A stretch of 18,216 nt of DNA, taken from contig JAEZDV010000252.1 in NCBI GenBank assembly GCA_023417985.1, positions 1-18,216 of the forward strand, read 5' to 3'. Below the pieces are notes generated by a model, which saw only the letters and a program-made list of their open reading frames with translations, made no database searches and was not told the DNA's origin. Positions 7,776 to 14,580 of the stretch are shown here, piece after piece. The position numbers and the translations under genes are program-made. How positions within the stretch are numbered: position 1 is the stretch's first letter; the number at the start of each line of letters is the position of its first letter. The DNA comes from Actinomycetes bacterium (GTDB lineage Bacteria; Actinomycetota; Actinomycetes; Mycobacteriales; Mycobacteriaceae).

Positions 7776-8429
7776 TCAGGCGACCTCGGCGGGTCGCTCC
7801 CCGGTGACGAAGAAGATGAGGCGATCTGCCACGTCAGCGGCCTGATCGCCGAACCGCCCGTAGAACCGGGCGACGAGGACCGTGTCGACTGCCGTGGGGA
7901 CATCGCCGTCCCAGCCCTTGCCCTCGACCGTGGCGAGCACCCGCGAGTGCACCGCGTCGAGCTCGCGCTGGAGCGTGCGCACCCCCCGGATGGCATCGAG
8001 GTCGAGGTGGGTGAACGCGTCGCGCAGCACCCCCGCGATCTGTGATGCGAGATCTGCCATGACGACGAGGTCGTCGTGCAGTGCGCCGCGCACGAGCAGG
8101 TCGGGGAAGCGGCGTCTGGCCACGCGAGCGATGTGCAGGGTCAGCTGCACCATCCTGCTCAGGTCGCCGCTGATCCGCACCGCGGAGAACACCAGCCGGA
8201 GATCGGTGGCGACCGGTGCCTGCAACGCCAGGATCTTCATCGCCCGGTGATCGGAGTCCACGGTCAGCTCGTCGAGACGGACGTCGAGGTCCAATGCCTT
8301 CTGCGCGGCGAGCAGATCGCCCCCGAACAGGGCTTCGGTCGCGGATTCGAGCCCTTCAGCGGCCAAGGCGGCGAGTTCGCCCAGCCGTTCGAGCAGCTCG
8401 TTCAGTTCGCCTTTGAACACTTCCCTCAT
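7776..8429 (-). CDS. phoU: Phosphate signalling protein PhoU
   Basis: A 217-residue all-helical protein starting MREVFKGELNELLERLGEL. The two tandem PhoU repeats are visible: a first with ALDLDVRLDELTVDSDHRAMKILALQAPVATDLRLVFSAVRISGDLSRM, and a second ending in ARFYGRFGDQAADVADRLIFFVTGE. The acidic E/D-x-x-x-D residues that bind metal clusters are present in both. PhoU couples the PstSCAB phosphate transporter to the PhoR/SenX3 histidine kinase. No pst or two-component gene is in the window, so this is an isolated copy. The ATG at 8429 has AAAGGAG with 6-base spacing. The frame stays open 20 codons further upstream, but that part crosses a hairpin and is not needed. Confidence 0.92.
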   Translation of the reverse strand: MREVFKGELNELLERLGELAALAAEGLESATEALFGGDLLAAQKALDLDVRLDELTVDSDHRAMKILALQAPVATDLRLVFSAVRISGDLSRMVQLTLHIARVARRRFPDLLVRGALHDDLVVMADLASQIAGVLRDAFTHLDLDAIRGVRTLQRELDAVHSRVLATVEGKGWDGDVPTAVDTVLVARFYGRFGDQAADVADRLIFFVTGERPAEVA

Positions 8430-8463
8430 GCAGCACTCCTTTCGATGGCGTGCGCAGATCCCG

Positions 8464-8488
8464 TGCGGCAGCGAGAGGTGCTGCCGCA
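8464..8488 (-). terminator. 9-bp hairpin upstream of phoU
   Basis: TGCGGCAGC (8464-8472) and GCTGCCGCA (8480-8488) form a perfect 9-base inverted repeat with a 7-base loop. There is no U-tract. On the minus strand it lies 25 bases beyond the stop of the possible small ORF and 35 bases before the phoU start, so it could end the upstream transcript or structure the phoU leader. Confidence 0.5.
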
Positions 8489-8513
8489 ATTCGGGTGCCT
8501 GCCCGGGCGTGTT

Positions 8514-8741
8514 CTATACCGGCTGATGTTCCGCGCTCTCGCGATCGAGGTCGACGGTCGAATCGCCCGGCCGGAGGTCGTCCATGCGTGCGAGGTGGGC
8601 TTTGATCCATGCGGTACTTCCCGGTGTCGCGTCGTTCTCGTGCGTTGTACCGGCCATGCTGGTAGTCAATTCGGTCCTTCGTCCAGATGCCGACATGCTC
8701 GGCGCGCAGGCCACCCACACCCCCGGAGTGACCTCCATCAC
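8514..8741 (-). CDS. Possible small hypothetical protein
   Basis: An open frame of up to 75 codons on the minus strand. I do not recognise the product. The second half (KAHLARMDDLRPGDSTVDLDRESAEHQ) uses strongly GC-ending codons like the neighbouring genes, while the first half does not, so a shorter start is likely. An ATG in the middle would give a 47-residue protein beginning MAGTTHEND, but it has no good ribosome site. The frame lies directly behind a good promoter (8740-8767) and ahead of a hairpin (8464-8488), which suggests a transcribed unit. The unit may instead encode a non-coding RNA or simply be the phoU leader. Confidence 0.3.
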   Translation of the reverse strand: MMEVTPGVWVACAPSMSASGRRTELTTSMAGTTHENDATPGSTAWIKAHLARMDDLRPGDSTVDLDRESAEHQPV

Positions 8742-8767
8742 TATATCGGGAGACCGTGGGGATACAA
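8740..8767 (-). promoter_or_regulatory. Sigma-70/SigA-type promoter pointing toward phoU
   Basis: On the minus strand TTGTAT (8767-8762) and TATAGT (8745-8740) are separated by 16 bases, the closest match to a consensus housekeeping promoter in the window. It sits just behind the stop of the Wzz-like gene and reads toward phoU. A transcript from here would start near 8733 and pass the possible small ORF and the hairpin before phoU. Confidence 0.6.
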
Positions 8768-8792
8768 CTCGGCGGGGTGGCCTACGAGACCG

Positions 8793-10439
8793 TCAGGACG
8801 CCGAGTCGGGCGCCGGCGCCGACCCGTCGGGTGACGTACGGGGCCCCTTGTCATCGCTCTTCCGGACGATCTCCTGGGCATATTCGCGATTGACCGACTC
8901 GCTTACGGGCGTATACGCCTCGTCGCCGGAAGTCGGCTGCCCCTGCGGCCGCCCGGGATGGGCGTCGCCGTTCCGATTCAGGGGATGGGACTGGTTCTCG
9001 AGCGGCTCGAAGAGCGACTTCGGCAGCACCGTGATCGGGCGGGTCGGCGGCGCCGGATCGACGTCGGGGAACGATCCGGCAGACGGCGCCTGCGTAGGTG
9101 CCGACAAGAAGTGCGGTTGCCGGGGCGGTTGTGCGGATCGGGGAGGCTGGGGGGACCGGGGACGCTGCGGCGAGGACTGCGAGGGTTCCGGCTCGAGCGG
9201 TTGCGGGACTGCACCCTGGTCGGGCGTCGCGGCGACCGGCAGCGATTCGCCCTTCGACGGCACCGGTGCCTTCTCCGGCGCCAACACCACGATCCGGGCC
9301 GGCACCTCGATCTCGGCGAGCGCCCGCAGGCTGTCCTCGACCGCGGAACGCTCGTCGCTACCCACCGTGACGACGATCAGCGCAAGGCCCGGCTTCTCCG
9401 CACGCAGGCGCTTCCACCACTGCTCGCCGAGCCCGCATCGGATGACACGCTCGGCAGCGGCGTCGCCGAAGACATCGGGCTCGTCCTCGACGCCGGAGCC
9501 GTCGAGAATCAGGATCGTTTCACCGAGCACAGCGCGCTGATGCAGCATCACCACCGTGTCGAGAGGCAGTCGCGGGGGACCGGGAGCCACGATCTGCACC
9601 GCGGTGCGGTACCGGCGCGAAATACGCCGCGCCCATGCCGGTGTGACGGTCCTGCCGAACCGGCCGTTCGCCGCGACCAGGAGTTCGGCGACGACGACCA
9701 GGGTGAGCAGGAACGCGACGGCGGCCTCCGCTTTCGGCTGCGGCGACACCTTTGCACCGCTGCCTGCGGGTGCCGCAAGAACCTGGAGGTGCTCGGTGCC
9801 CGCACCGGACCGCACGGCGCGGAGTTGGTCGAGACGTGAGTCGAGTTCGGCCTGCAACACCGGGTCCGGACTGCCGTCTTCGTTGTCACCGGCACCGGCG
9901 GCCAGATCGGCGCGGAGACCCGCGACGATTCCGTCGAGATCGGCGATGCGTGATTCCAGCGCGGTGCGGTTGCGGGTTCTCTGGGCCTGATCGAGCGCCG
10001 CCACGACCACCTGGGCGAGGCGGTCGGCGTCCTCCTGGGACCCGTCGCGTGCCGTCACCGTGAGAAGTGTCGGAGAACTCCCGTAGTCCACCCAGATGTT
10101 CCCGGACAACTCGGCCGGATCCATACCGACTTCCGCTGCGATCGCGGCGACCACACGCGAATCCTCCGACAGCGCCACGTAGGGCGCGATCAGCTGGCCG
10201 AGCGAAGCGTCGGATCCGGAAACCGCGTCGGTGCTGCGAATCTCCACGACGACGGTGGACTCGTAGACTCCTGGCCCGCTGTCGCGGACGAAGAACACCG
10301 TGAGCGCGAGAAGCAACGCCAGGACCAGTGCGGGGAGCGCGACGCGGACCAGTTCGCGGGCGTGCCCGAGGAGATCGACGGCCGGAGGCACGCCCAATTC
10401 GCGGCGCAACTCGGCATCGCGGATGTTTCCTTCAAGCAC
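8793..10439 (-). CDS. Wzz/CapA-like polysaccharide co-polymerase with non-kinase C-terminal domain and Pro-rich tail
   Basis: A 548-residue protein. Transmembrane helix 1 is about residues 33-51 (VALPALVLALLLALTVFF). An extracytoplasmic part follows with YESTVVVEI and a coiled-coil-prone stretch (about 135-210). Transmembrane helix 2 is about 239-257, preceded by a short Pro motif (SPQPKAEAA), as in chain-length determinants. The cytoplasmic part (about 300-388) has alternating hydrophobic strands (TILILDGSG, LALIVVTVGS, ARIVVLAPE) like a Rossmann/BY-kinase core, but no Walker A P-loop is visible. Residues about 390-470 are rich in Pro, Ser and Gln, and the tail has only two Tyr (509 and 520). 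It probably controls chain length or export for the Wzx/Wzy genes at the left of the window. The start is GTG 10439 with AAAGGG 9 bases upstream. Confidence 0.78.
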   Translation of the reverse strand: MLEGNIRDAELRRELGVPPAVDLLGHARELVRVALPALVLALLLALTVFFVRDSGPGVYESTVVVEIRSTDAVSGSDASLGQLIAPYVALSEDSRVVAAIAAEVGMDPAELSGNIWVDYGSSPTLLTVTARDGSQEDADRLAQVVVAALDQAQRTRNRTALESRIADLDGIVAGLRADLAAGAGDNEDGSPDPVLQAELDSRLDQLRAVRSGAGTEHLQVLAAPAGSGAKVSPQPKAEAAVAFLLTLVVVAELLVAANGRFGRTVTPAWARRISRRYRTAVQIVAPGPPRLPLDTVVMLHQRAVLGETILILDGSGVEDEPDVFGDAAAERVIRCGLGEQWWKRLRAEKPGLALIVVTVGSDERSAVEDSLRALAEIEVPARIVVLAPEKAPVPSKGESLPVAATPDQGAVPQPLEPEPSQSSPQRPRSPQPPRSAQPPRQPHFLSAPTQAPSAGSFPDVDPAPPTRPITVLPKSLFEPLENQSHPLNRNGDAHPGRPQGQPTSGDEAYTPVSESVNREYAQEIVRKSDDKGPRTSPDGSAPAPDSAS

Positions 10440-10483
10440 GTCGCGGACCCTTTCGCGGAACAGCCGTATATGGGGGAATGTCG

Positions 10484-10489
10484 CTTATA
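10484..10489 (-). promoter_or_regulatory. Candidate -10 element for the Wzz-like gene
   Basis: TATAAG on the minus strand, 44 bases upstream of the GTG, matches five of six consensus positions. No convincing -35 hexamer is present at 16-18 bases, so this is weak. It lies in the 95-base gap between the GNAT gene and the Wzz-like gene and would allow separate transcription of the latter. Confidence 0.3.
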
Positions 10490-10534
10490 GGTCGCGAAAT
10501 CCGGACGAACGTTACCGCACCGTGGGTCTCGCGG

Positions 10535-11308
10535 CTACACCCCGAGTAACCAGCGCGGGCGCGACCACATCTGCCAGTTCTCGAGCACCTGCGCTCCCGC
10601 AGACAGGTACAGCGGCGTCACCCGGGGATCGGTGAGACCGCACATCGGAACAGCTCCGCGCCGGGAATAGGTGCGCGCCGCAGCGGCATCCACGAGGCGT
10701 CGAGCATAGCCGCGGCGTCGGCGCCCCTTCCTCGTACCGAGCGACCACACCGTTTCGATCTCGCCACCGTCGGACACGAGTGTGCAGCACTGCAATTGGG
10801 CGTCGTCGAAGATGCCTACCACCGTCAAGCCCGGTTCGTCGGCGATCTCGTCGGCATACGCGACGGCCGCCGTCCCCGGCGACACCCCGAAGGCACCTGC
10901 GGCGAGATCACGCGCGTCCGACATCTCCGCGCGTCCCAGCACCCGGAGCGAGTCGTCCTCCTGCGCGTCGGCCGGCACGAGCGCCGTGAGGTCGAGGGCA
11001 CCGGCACATACCCAACCGCGATCGGCGAGAACCTGTGCGGCGGCGAGTCCTCGTCCGGCAAGCAGCACGATCGACGGGTAACCCGCTGCGGTAACGACAT
11101 CGAATGCGTTCTGCGCGCACGCGGCGACCTCACCGTCGTACACCAGCGCGAGATTGTAGTCGGGGTCCGGCGCACCGGTGATCCCGATCCACCAGCCGTC
11201 GCCTTCCTCGTAGGATCCGGCAGAAGTCAGGGGCCGCATACTGCGTCCGTATGCGCGGCGCAGGACGTCGAGCGTGACGGCGGTACCTGCGATGGAACCG
11301 GGTGTCAC
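10535..11308 (-). CDS. GNAT-family N-acetyltransferase
   Basis: A 257-residue protein. The C-terminal half is a GNAT domain: LTVVGIFDDAQLQCCTLVS and IETVWSLGTRKGRRRRGYARRLVDAA (about 184-209), in which R-x-x-R-R-G-Y-A is the acetyl-CoA pyrophosphate loop, then the PMCGLTDPRVTPLYLSAGAQ strand-helix. The N-terminal part (LALVYDGEVAACAQ, YPSIVLLAGRG, AAQVLADRGWVCAG) looks like a second, degenerate GNAT unit, so this is probably a tandem GNAT. Substrate is unknown. The start is GTG 11308, with a perfect AGGAGG at 7 bases; the frame extends 21 codons further but without a better site. It is followed after 95 bases by the Wzz-like gene. Confidence 0.85.
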   Translation of the reverse strand: MTPGSIAGTAVTLDVLRRAYGRSMRPLTSAGSYEEGDGWWIGITGAPDPDYNLALVYDGEVAACAQNAFDVVTAAGYPSIVLLAGRGLAAAQVLADRGWVCAGALDLTALVPADAQEDDSLRVLGRAEMSDARDLAAGAFGVSPGTAAVAYADEIADEPGLTVVGIFDDAQLQCCTLVSDGGEIETVWSLGTRKGRRRRGYARRLVDAAAARTYSRRGAVPMCGLTDPRVTPLYLSAGAQVLENWQMWSRPRWLLGV

Positions 11309-11452
11309 TCGTGATCCTCCTGCTCGTGGGCGCATCGCATTCGCTCGATACGAAATGCCCGTATTCTCCACGACCGCGCGAGCGAATCGGCGGCACCCCT
11401 GAGGGATGCCGCCGATTGACCGGTGCCGACGGGTGGTGTCGCGACAACCGAA

Positions 11453-11749
11453 CTATTCCGAAACGTTCCTGCGGTCGGCATGCCCCAGATCCCGGCCCGG
11501 ATCGACGACATCACGCACACGTTGCTTGAGAACCGATATGTCCGGAAATCCGTTGTCTTTCTTACGATCCCACACGAGCGTGTCTTCGATCGCGATCCGG
11601 AAGACGCCGCCGGTCCCGGGAACGAGGGCGACCTCACCGAGATCCGTCTCGAACGTGCGGAGGAGTTCCTGCGCCATCCATGCCGCACGGAGCATCCATC
11701 CGCACTGCGTGCAGTACGTGATCGTGATTCGCGGTCCGTTCCCACTCAT
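11453..11749 (-). CDS. SelT/SelW/SelH (Rdx) family thioredoxin-like protein
   Basis: A 98-residue protein beginning MSGNGPRITITYCTQCGWMLRA. The strand followed by C-x-x-C (Cys13 and Cys16) and a helix with WMAQELLRTF is the signature of the Rdx family, the cysteine homologues of selenoprotein W. The body continues with VALVPGTGGVFRIAIEDTLVWDRKKDNGFPD, matching the family's G-x-F-x-I/V pattern and the usual DRK...GFP end. The role is thiol redox, otherwise undefined. There is no ribosome site before the ATG; TAGTGT lies 7 bases upstream, so a leaderless transcript is likely. About 20 residues at the C-terminus exceed the usual family length. Confidence 0.85.
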   Translation of the reverse strand: MSGNGPRITITYCTQCGWMLRAAWMAQELLRTFETDLGEVALVPGTGGVFRIAIEDTLVWDRKKDNGFPDISVLKQRVRDVVDPGRDLGHADRRNVSE

Positions 11750-11756
11750 ACCGAGA

Positions 11757-11762
11757 ACACTA
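11757..11762 (-). promoter_or_regulatory. -10 element for a leaderless SelW-like mRNA
   Basis: TAGTGT fits the actinobacterial TANNNT -10 pattern and ends exactly 7 bases before the ATG at 11749, the spacing expected when transcription starts at the A of the start codon. The lack of a Shine-Dalgarno sequence agrees. Confidence 0.45.
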
Positions 11763-11777
11763 TCGAGAGGACAAGGC

Positions 11778-11815
11778 GAAGCCCCGGCGACACTGGTGGA
11801 GTCGGCCGGGGCTTC
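11778..11815 (-). terminator. GC-rich hairpin upstream of the SelW-like gene
   Basis: GAAGCCCCGGC (11778-11788) and GCCGGGGCTTC (11805-11815) are perfect 11-base inverted arms with a 16-base loop. It separates the glycosyltransferase/small-ORF unit from the SelW-like gene and has no U-tract. It resembles the stem of the terminator after tRNA-Gly. Confidence 0.6.
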
Positions 11816-11908
11816 TGCGAAGACCGGCGATGGGGGTTACCGGCCTGCGCACCGTCCCCGCAGGGGGAACAGGAGGACGGCGTAAGAGACTTTATCCCTA
11901 CGGGATTG

Positions 11909-11930
11909 CTACTCGCGAGTACGCGAGTAG
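11909..11930 (-). terminator. Hairpin/tandem repeat after the 72-residue ORF
   Basis: CTACTCGCG (11909-11917), loop AGTA, CGCGAGTAG (11922-11930): a perfect 9-base hairpin 16 bases past the stop of the 72-residue ORF. The same bases contain CGCGAGTA twice in tandem and the exact palindrome TACTCGCGAGTA, so an operator function is also possible. No U-tract follows. Confidence 0.45.
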
Positions 11931-11946
11931 GAACCGAGTCGGGGAG

Positions 11947-12165
11947 TCATGAGACCAGCAGTGGGCGGCGGATGTCGCACTCCGCGCGCAGCAACTCGAT
12001 CCACTCCTCTTCGAGCTCCGCAGCAGCGAGGACCCGGGCGACGAGAATTGAGGTCAGATCTGCGAGCGCCGTCACGCGACCACGACGAGCCCGATCCAGA
12101 TCCACACGTAGCCAGTGCACGCGCGAAGGTAACCGTACGAACCACGAATTGCATCGTTCGGACAC
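11947..12165 (-). CDS. Possible 72-residue hypothetical protein
   Basis: A minus-strand frame from GTG 12165. I do not recognise the family. The part VDLDRARRGRVTALADLTSILVARVLAAAELEEEWIELLRAE (split by Gly-Arg) looks like genuine helical protein with GC-ending codons and acidic C-terminal helices, unlike the Arg/Ser/Pro-rich shadow frames. It starts 58 bases after the stop of the glycosyltransferase on the same strand and is followed by a hairpin at 11909-11930, consistent with a last gene of that operon. The ribosome site is poor and the start is uncertain; an in-frame GTG at 12120 is an alternative. Confidence 0.4.
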   Translation of the reverse strand: MSERCNSWFVRLPSRVHWLRVDLDRARRGRVTALADLTSILVARVLAAAELEEEWIELLRAECDIRRPLLVS

Positions 12166-12223
12166 ACCTGCCACAACTCGCCCCCGATTCCGCTCCCATC
12201 TGACCGGCCGGCGGCGAGTGCGG

Positions 12224-13315
12224 TCACTGCCAGAGCGCCGCCGCCATTTCCGGCAGGGTCTGCTCGATATCGTGCAGGGATTCGACGCGTCGCCTGGCGA
12301 TGCCGGCAATATCGCGCCGCAATTCGGCGTCGCCGAGGACCCGCACCAGAGCCGCGGCGAGCGCGTCGGGATCGCTCGGCGGCACCAGCACACCGGCGCC
12401 GCCTGCGAGATATTCCGCCGTACCGCCGTGCTCCGTGCCCACCACCGGCACGCCGTGCGCCATCGCCTCCAGCACTCCGAGGGGCCCCGCCTCCGGTGAT
12501 GTACTCGCCGAGACCATCACATCCCACGCGTCGAGAACGTCCGCCGTGCGAACGTGCCCCAGAAAGGCCACGCGCCCGCGTAGATCGGGCATCGCCGCGC
12601 GCGCACGCAATTCGTCGAGGAAGGGTTCGTCACCGGGAAACGGTGTACCCGCGATATCCAGATGGATATCCGGGATGCGCGACACCGCCTCCAGGAGAAC
12701 CCGATGCCCCTTCCATTCGGTAATCGAGGCGAGGATCCCGACCCGCTGGGGGAACGTGGTCGGCACGTCGCGGTGAGGCGCGCCGACGGGAACCCCGTTG
12801 CGCGCGACGACCGTGCGGAATCCCAGTTCCCGCACGGGTTCGGCGGTGGCACACGACACCGCGACCGCGGTACCCACTCCGTAGCGGCCGAGCCGGGCGA
12901 CGAGGGTCTGACGACGTGACGACAGGGTGTCGTGCACCAGCCAGGTTGTGTGTGCCGCCAGCCCGGTCCCCGCGACCGCAACGGCCACAGCCGGCAATGC
13001 GAACAGCGAATTGCACACTATGCGAGCATGTTCCGAGGATCTCAGACGGCGGATTCGGTAGCCTGCTCTCCCCCACCGCAGCGGAATCGACGCCAACCCC
13101 AGCAGACGGCGGACCCCTTCCTGCCCCGCCATCCCCAGCGGCGGGAGAACCAGCCGGGAGACACGCTGTGGGAGGGCGTCGGCGAGTGGCCCGTCGGGAC
13201 ACGCGACGATCACACGCCGGCCTTGCCCCAGTGCGTGATCGACGAGCGCGAGCATCACCTTCTCCGCGCCCGATCGCTGCCCTGTGTGTGCGACGAAAAG
13301 CAGCGGTTCGGTCAC
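12224..13315 (-). CDS. GT4-family glycosyltransferase
   Basis: A 363-residue GT-B enzyme. The N-terminus has FVAHTGQRSGAEKVMLALVD, the Gly-Ala-Glu acceptor-loop motif typical of GT4. The donor domain shows ILASITEWKGHRVLLEAV (Lys of the phosphate site) and the E-x7-E motif in SPEAGPLGVLEAMAHGVPVVGT, then GGTAEYL. It should use a nucleotide-sugar donor in the cytoplasm to build a glycan or glycolipid. It starts with GTG 13315, overlapping the stop of the upstream glycosyltransferase by 4 bases (GTGA), so the pair is co-translated. Donor and acceptor are unknown; the shared locus suggests work on the same exopolysaccharide. Confidence 0.9.
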   Translation of the reverse strand: MTEPLLFVAHTGQRSGAEKVMLALVDHALGQGRRVIVACPDGPLADALPQRVSRLVLPPLGMAGQEGVRRLLGLASIPLRWGRAGYRIRRLRSSEHARIVCNSLFALPAVAVAVAGTGLAAHTTWLVHDTLSSRRQTLVARLGRYGVGTAVAVSCATAEPVRELGFRTVVARNGVPVGAPHRDVPTTFPQRVGILASITEWKGHRVLLEAVSRIPDIHLDIAGTPFPGDEPFLDELRARAAMPDLRGRVAFLGHVRTADVLDAWDVMVSASTSPEAGPLGVLEAMAHGVPVVGTEHGGTAEYLAGGAGVLVPPSDPDALAAALVRVLGDAELRRDIAGIARRRVESLHDIEQTLPEMAAALWQ

Positions 13316-14457
13316 CGGGCGGCGACCGAATCGTGGGCTTCGTACAACAGCTCGGTCAGGCGGGCAGCCGTCGTCCGGATATCGAAGTGTTCGGCGATGC
13401 GCACGTGAGCCGACGCCCCCATCTCACGACGACGTATACCGTCGGCCAGCAGCAGCCGGAGCGCCGCGAGTAACGCGTCCTCGTCGTCGTGGTCGATGAG
13501 CAGGCCGGTTTCGCCGTCGACCACCATTTCCGGGATGGAACCCACCTTGGACGCGATCACCGGCAGCCCGGAGGCGCCTGCCTCGAGTATCACGTTGGGT
13601 GCCTGATCCATTCCCGACGGGAAGCACATGAGGTCGGCGGTGGCGAGAATGTCCCACAGCCGGTCGTCGCCGCTGTCGAGGTCGCCGATCACCGTCACCG
13701 CCCGGCTCTCCGGCACGGCATCCTTCGTCACGAGCACCAGTTCGCACGTGTCGGCGAGATACTCCTGGTGCAAGCGAAGCAGGCTGTTGCCCCCTTTGCG
13801 TTCCATGCTGGTGCCGATGAAGACGATCACCGGCCGTGCTCGGTTCGTCCGATCGGGCAGCGCTCGTTCGCCGGTGAGGAACGGCGACCAGATCCCAGGG
13901 GCCATCGTCGTCACCTTGTCGTCGGGCTGGCCGTAGGTCTTCCCGATCAGCGATGCCGCCGTGCGCCGGCCGTTGGCGACCACCGTTACGGCCGCGTCGA
14001 GCACCGGTCGTTCGAACCGCGCCGCGGCGCGTACCGCGAGGGGCGTGAATCGGGTGGGCTGCCGGTAGGGCAGCAGGTAGGCGTTGAGTTCGTTCGTGCT
14101 GTCGGTGGTGACGACTGTGGGGAGTCCGCGGACCAGGGCGGCGGATGCCAGCATGCAATTCTGTGTGTATACGTGCAGTACGTCGAAGTCGCTCGCCTCG
14201 AGGCGTTCCTGCAGGTGCCGACGTACCCCGCGCGAATGCACGAGCTGACCTCTCAGTGCCTGCAGATCGAGGTCGAGACGGCCGAGGCCGGGAACGGGCG
14301 CCCGCATGATCCGGCCGAGCAGGCTCGGTCCGGGCGCATCGAGGAATTCGACGTCGATGTCGTCGCGCTCGGCGAACGCGCGACGCAAGGAGTGGTGGAC
14401 CGTTGCGTGGCCACCGATGTTCTCGTTCACGAACAGCGCTTTCAGCGGTGCAGCCAC
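13312..14457 (-). CDS. GT4-family glycosyltransferase
   Basis: A 381-residue GT-B enzyme. The N-terminal ALFVNENIGGHATVHHSLRRAF is the acceptor-loop region with GGH. HVYTQNCMLASAAL and VVTTDSTNELNAYLLP follow. The donor domain has VIVFIGTSMERKGGNSLL (about 210-227, Arg220 and Lys221) and DQAPNVILEAGASGLPVIASKVGSIPEMV (about 284-312), the second half of the E-x7-E site; the first Glu position is taken by Asp284. It is first gene of the minus-strand GT operon. The start is GTG 14457 with AAGG 10 bases upstream. The 123 bases between it and dcd carry repeated CCGGAA elements. Confidence 0.9.
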   Translation of the reverse strand: MAAPLKALFVNENIGGHATVHHSLRRAFAERDDIDVEFLDAPGPSLLGRIMRAPVPGLGRLDLDLQALRGQLVHSRGVRRHLQERLEASDFDVLHVYTQNCMLASAALVRGLPTVVTTDSTNELNAYLLPYRQPTRFTPLAVRAAARFERPVLDAAVTVVANGRRTAASLIGKTYGQPDDKVTTMAPGIWSPFLTGERALPDRTNRARPVIVFIGTSMERKGGNSLLRLHQEYLADTCELVLVTKDAVPESRAVTVIGDLDSGDDRLWDILATADLMCFPSGMDQAPNVILEAGASGLPVIASKVGSIPEMVVDGETGLLIDHDDEDALLAALRLLLADGIRRREMGASAHVRIAEHFDIRTTAARLTELLYEAHDSVAAR

Positions 14458-14530
14458 GCCTCTACGACCTTCCGTTTTGTCCGTTCCCTCCCGATCGAGC
14501 CATCGAGATCCGGAAGCATTCCGTTACAGC

Positions 14531-14558
14531 ACCGGAACGACTGCAAGACCGGAACGAC
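14531..14558. repeat. Direct repeat upstream of the GT operon
   Basis: ACCGGAACGAC occurs at 14531-14541 and again at 14548-14558, 17 bases apart start to start. Nearby are CGGAA-gca-TTCCG (about 14510-14523) and two more TCCGTT motifs near 14470-14486. The regular spacing and position 74-101 bases before the GT start suggest a regulator binding site. Confidence 0.45.
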
Positions 14559-14580
14559 GCAGGGGCGGCCGGGCCACGGG

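Larger units (their letters stand above)
11750..12223. other. 474-base stretch between the SelW-like gene and the GT genes
   Basis: The only gene candidate in it is the 72-residue ORF. Otherwise it holds three hairpins: the GAAGCCCCGGC stem (11778-11815), a short TCCCC...GGGGA stem near 11854-11867, and the CGCGAGTA hairpin (11909-11930). I found no recognisable riboswitch or tRNA in it. Confidence 0.5.

Noticed and set aside
8584..9540. Plus-strand open frame of 318 codons starting MRARWALIHAV
   Set aside because: The first part looks protein-like, but most lies antisense to the Wzz-like gene and becomes Gly/Ser/Asp low-complexity. No ribosome site.
11750..11946. Riboswitch (cobalamin-like) before the SelW-like gene
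   Set aside because: Some GC-rich stems are present, but no conserved riboswitch core could be identified, and the likely leaderless start leaves it outside the transcript.
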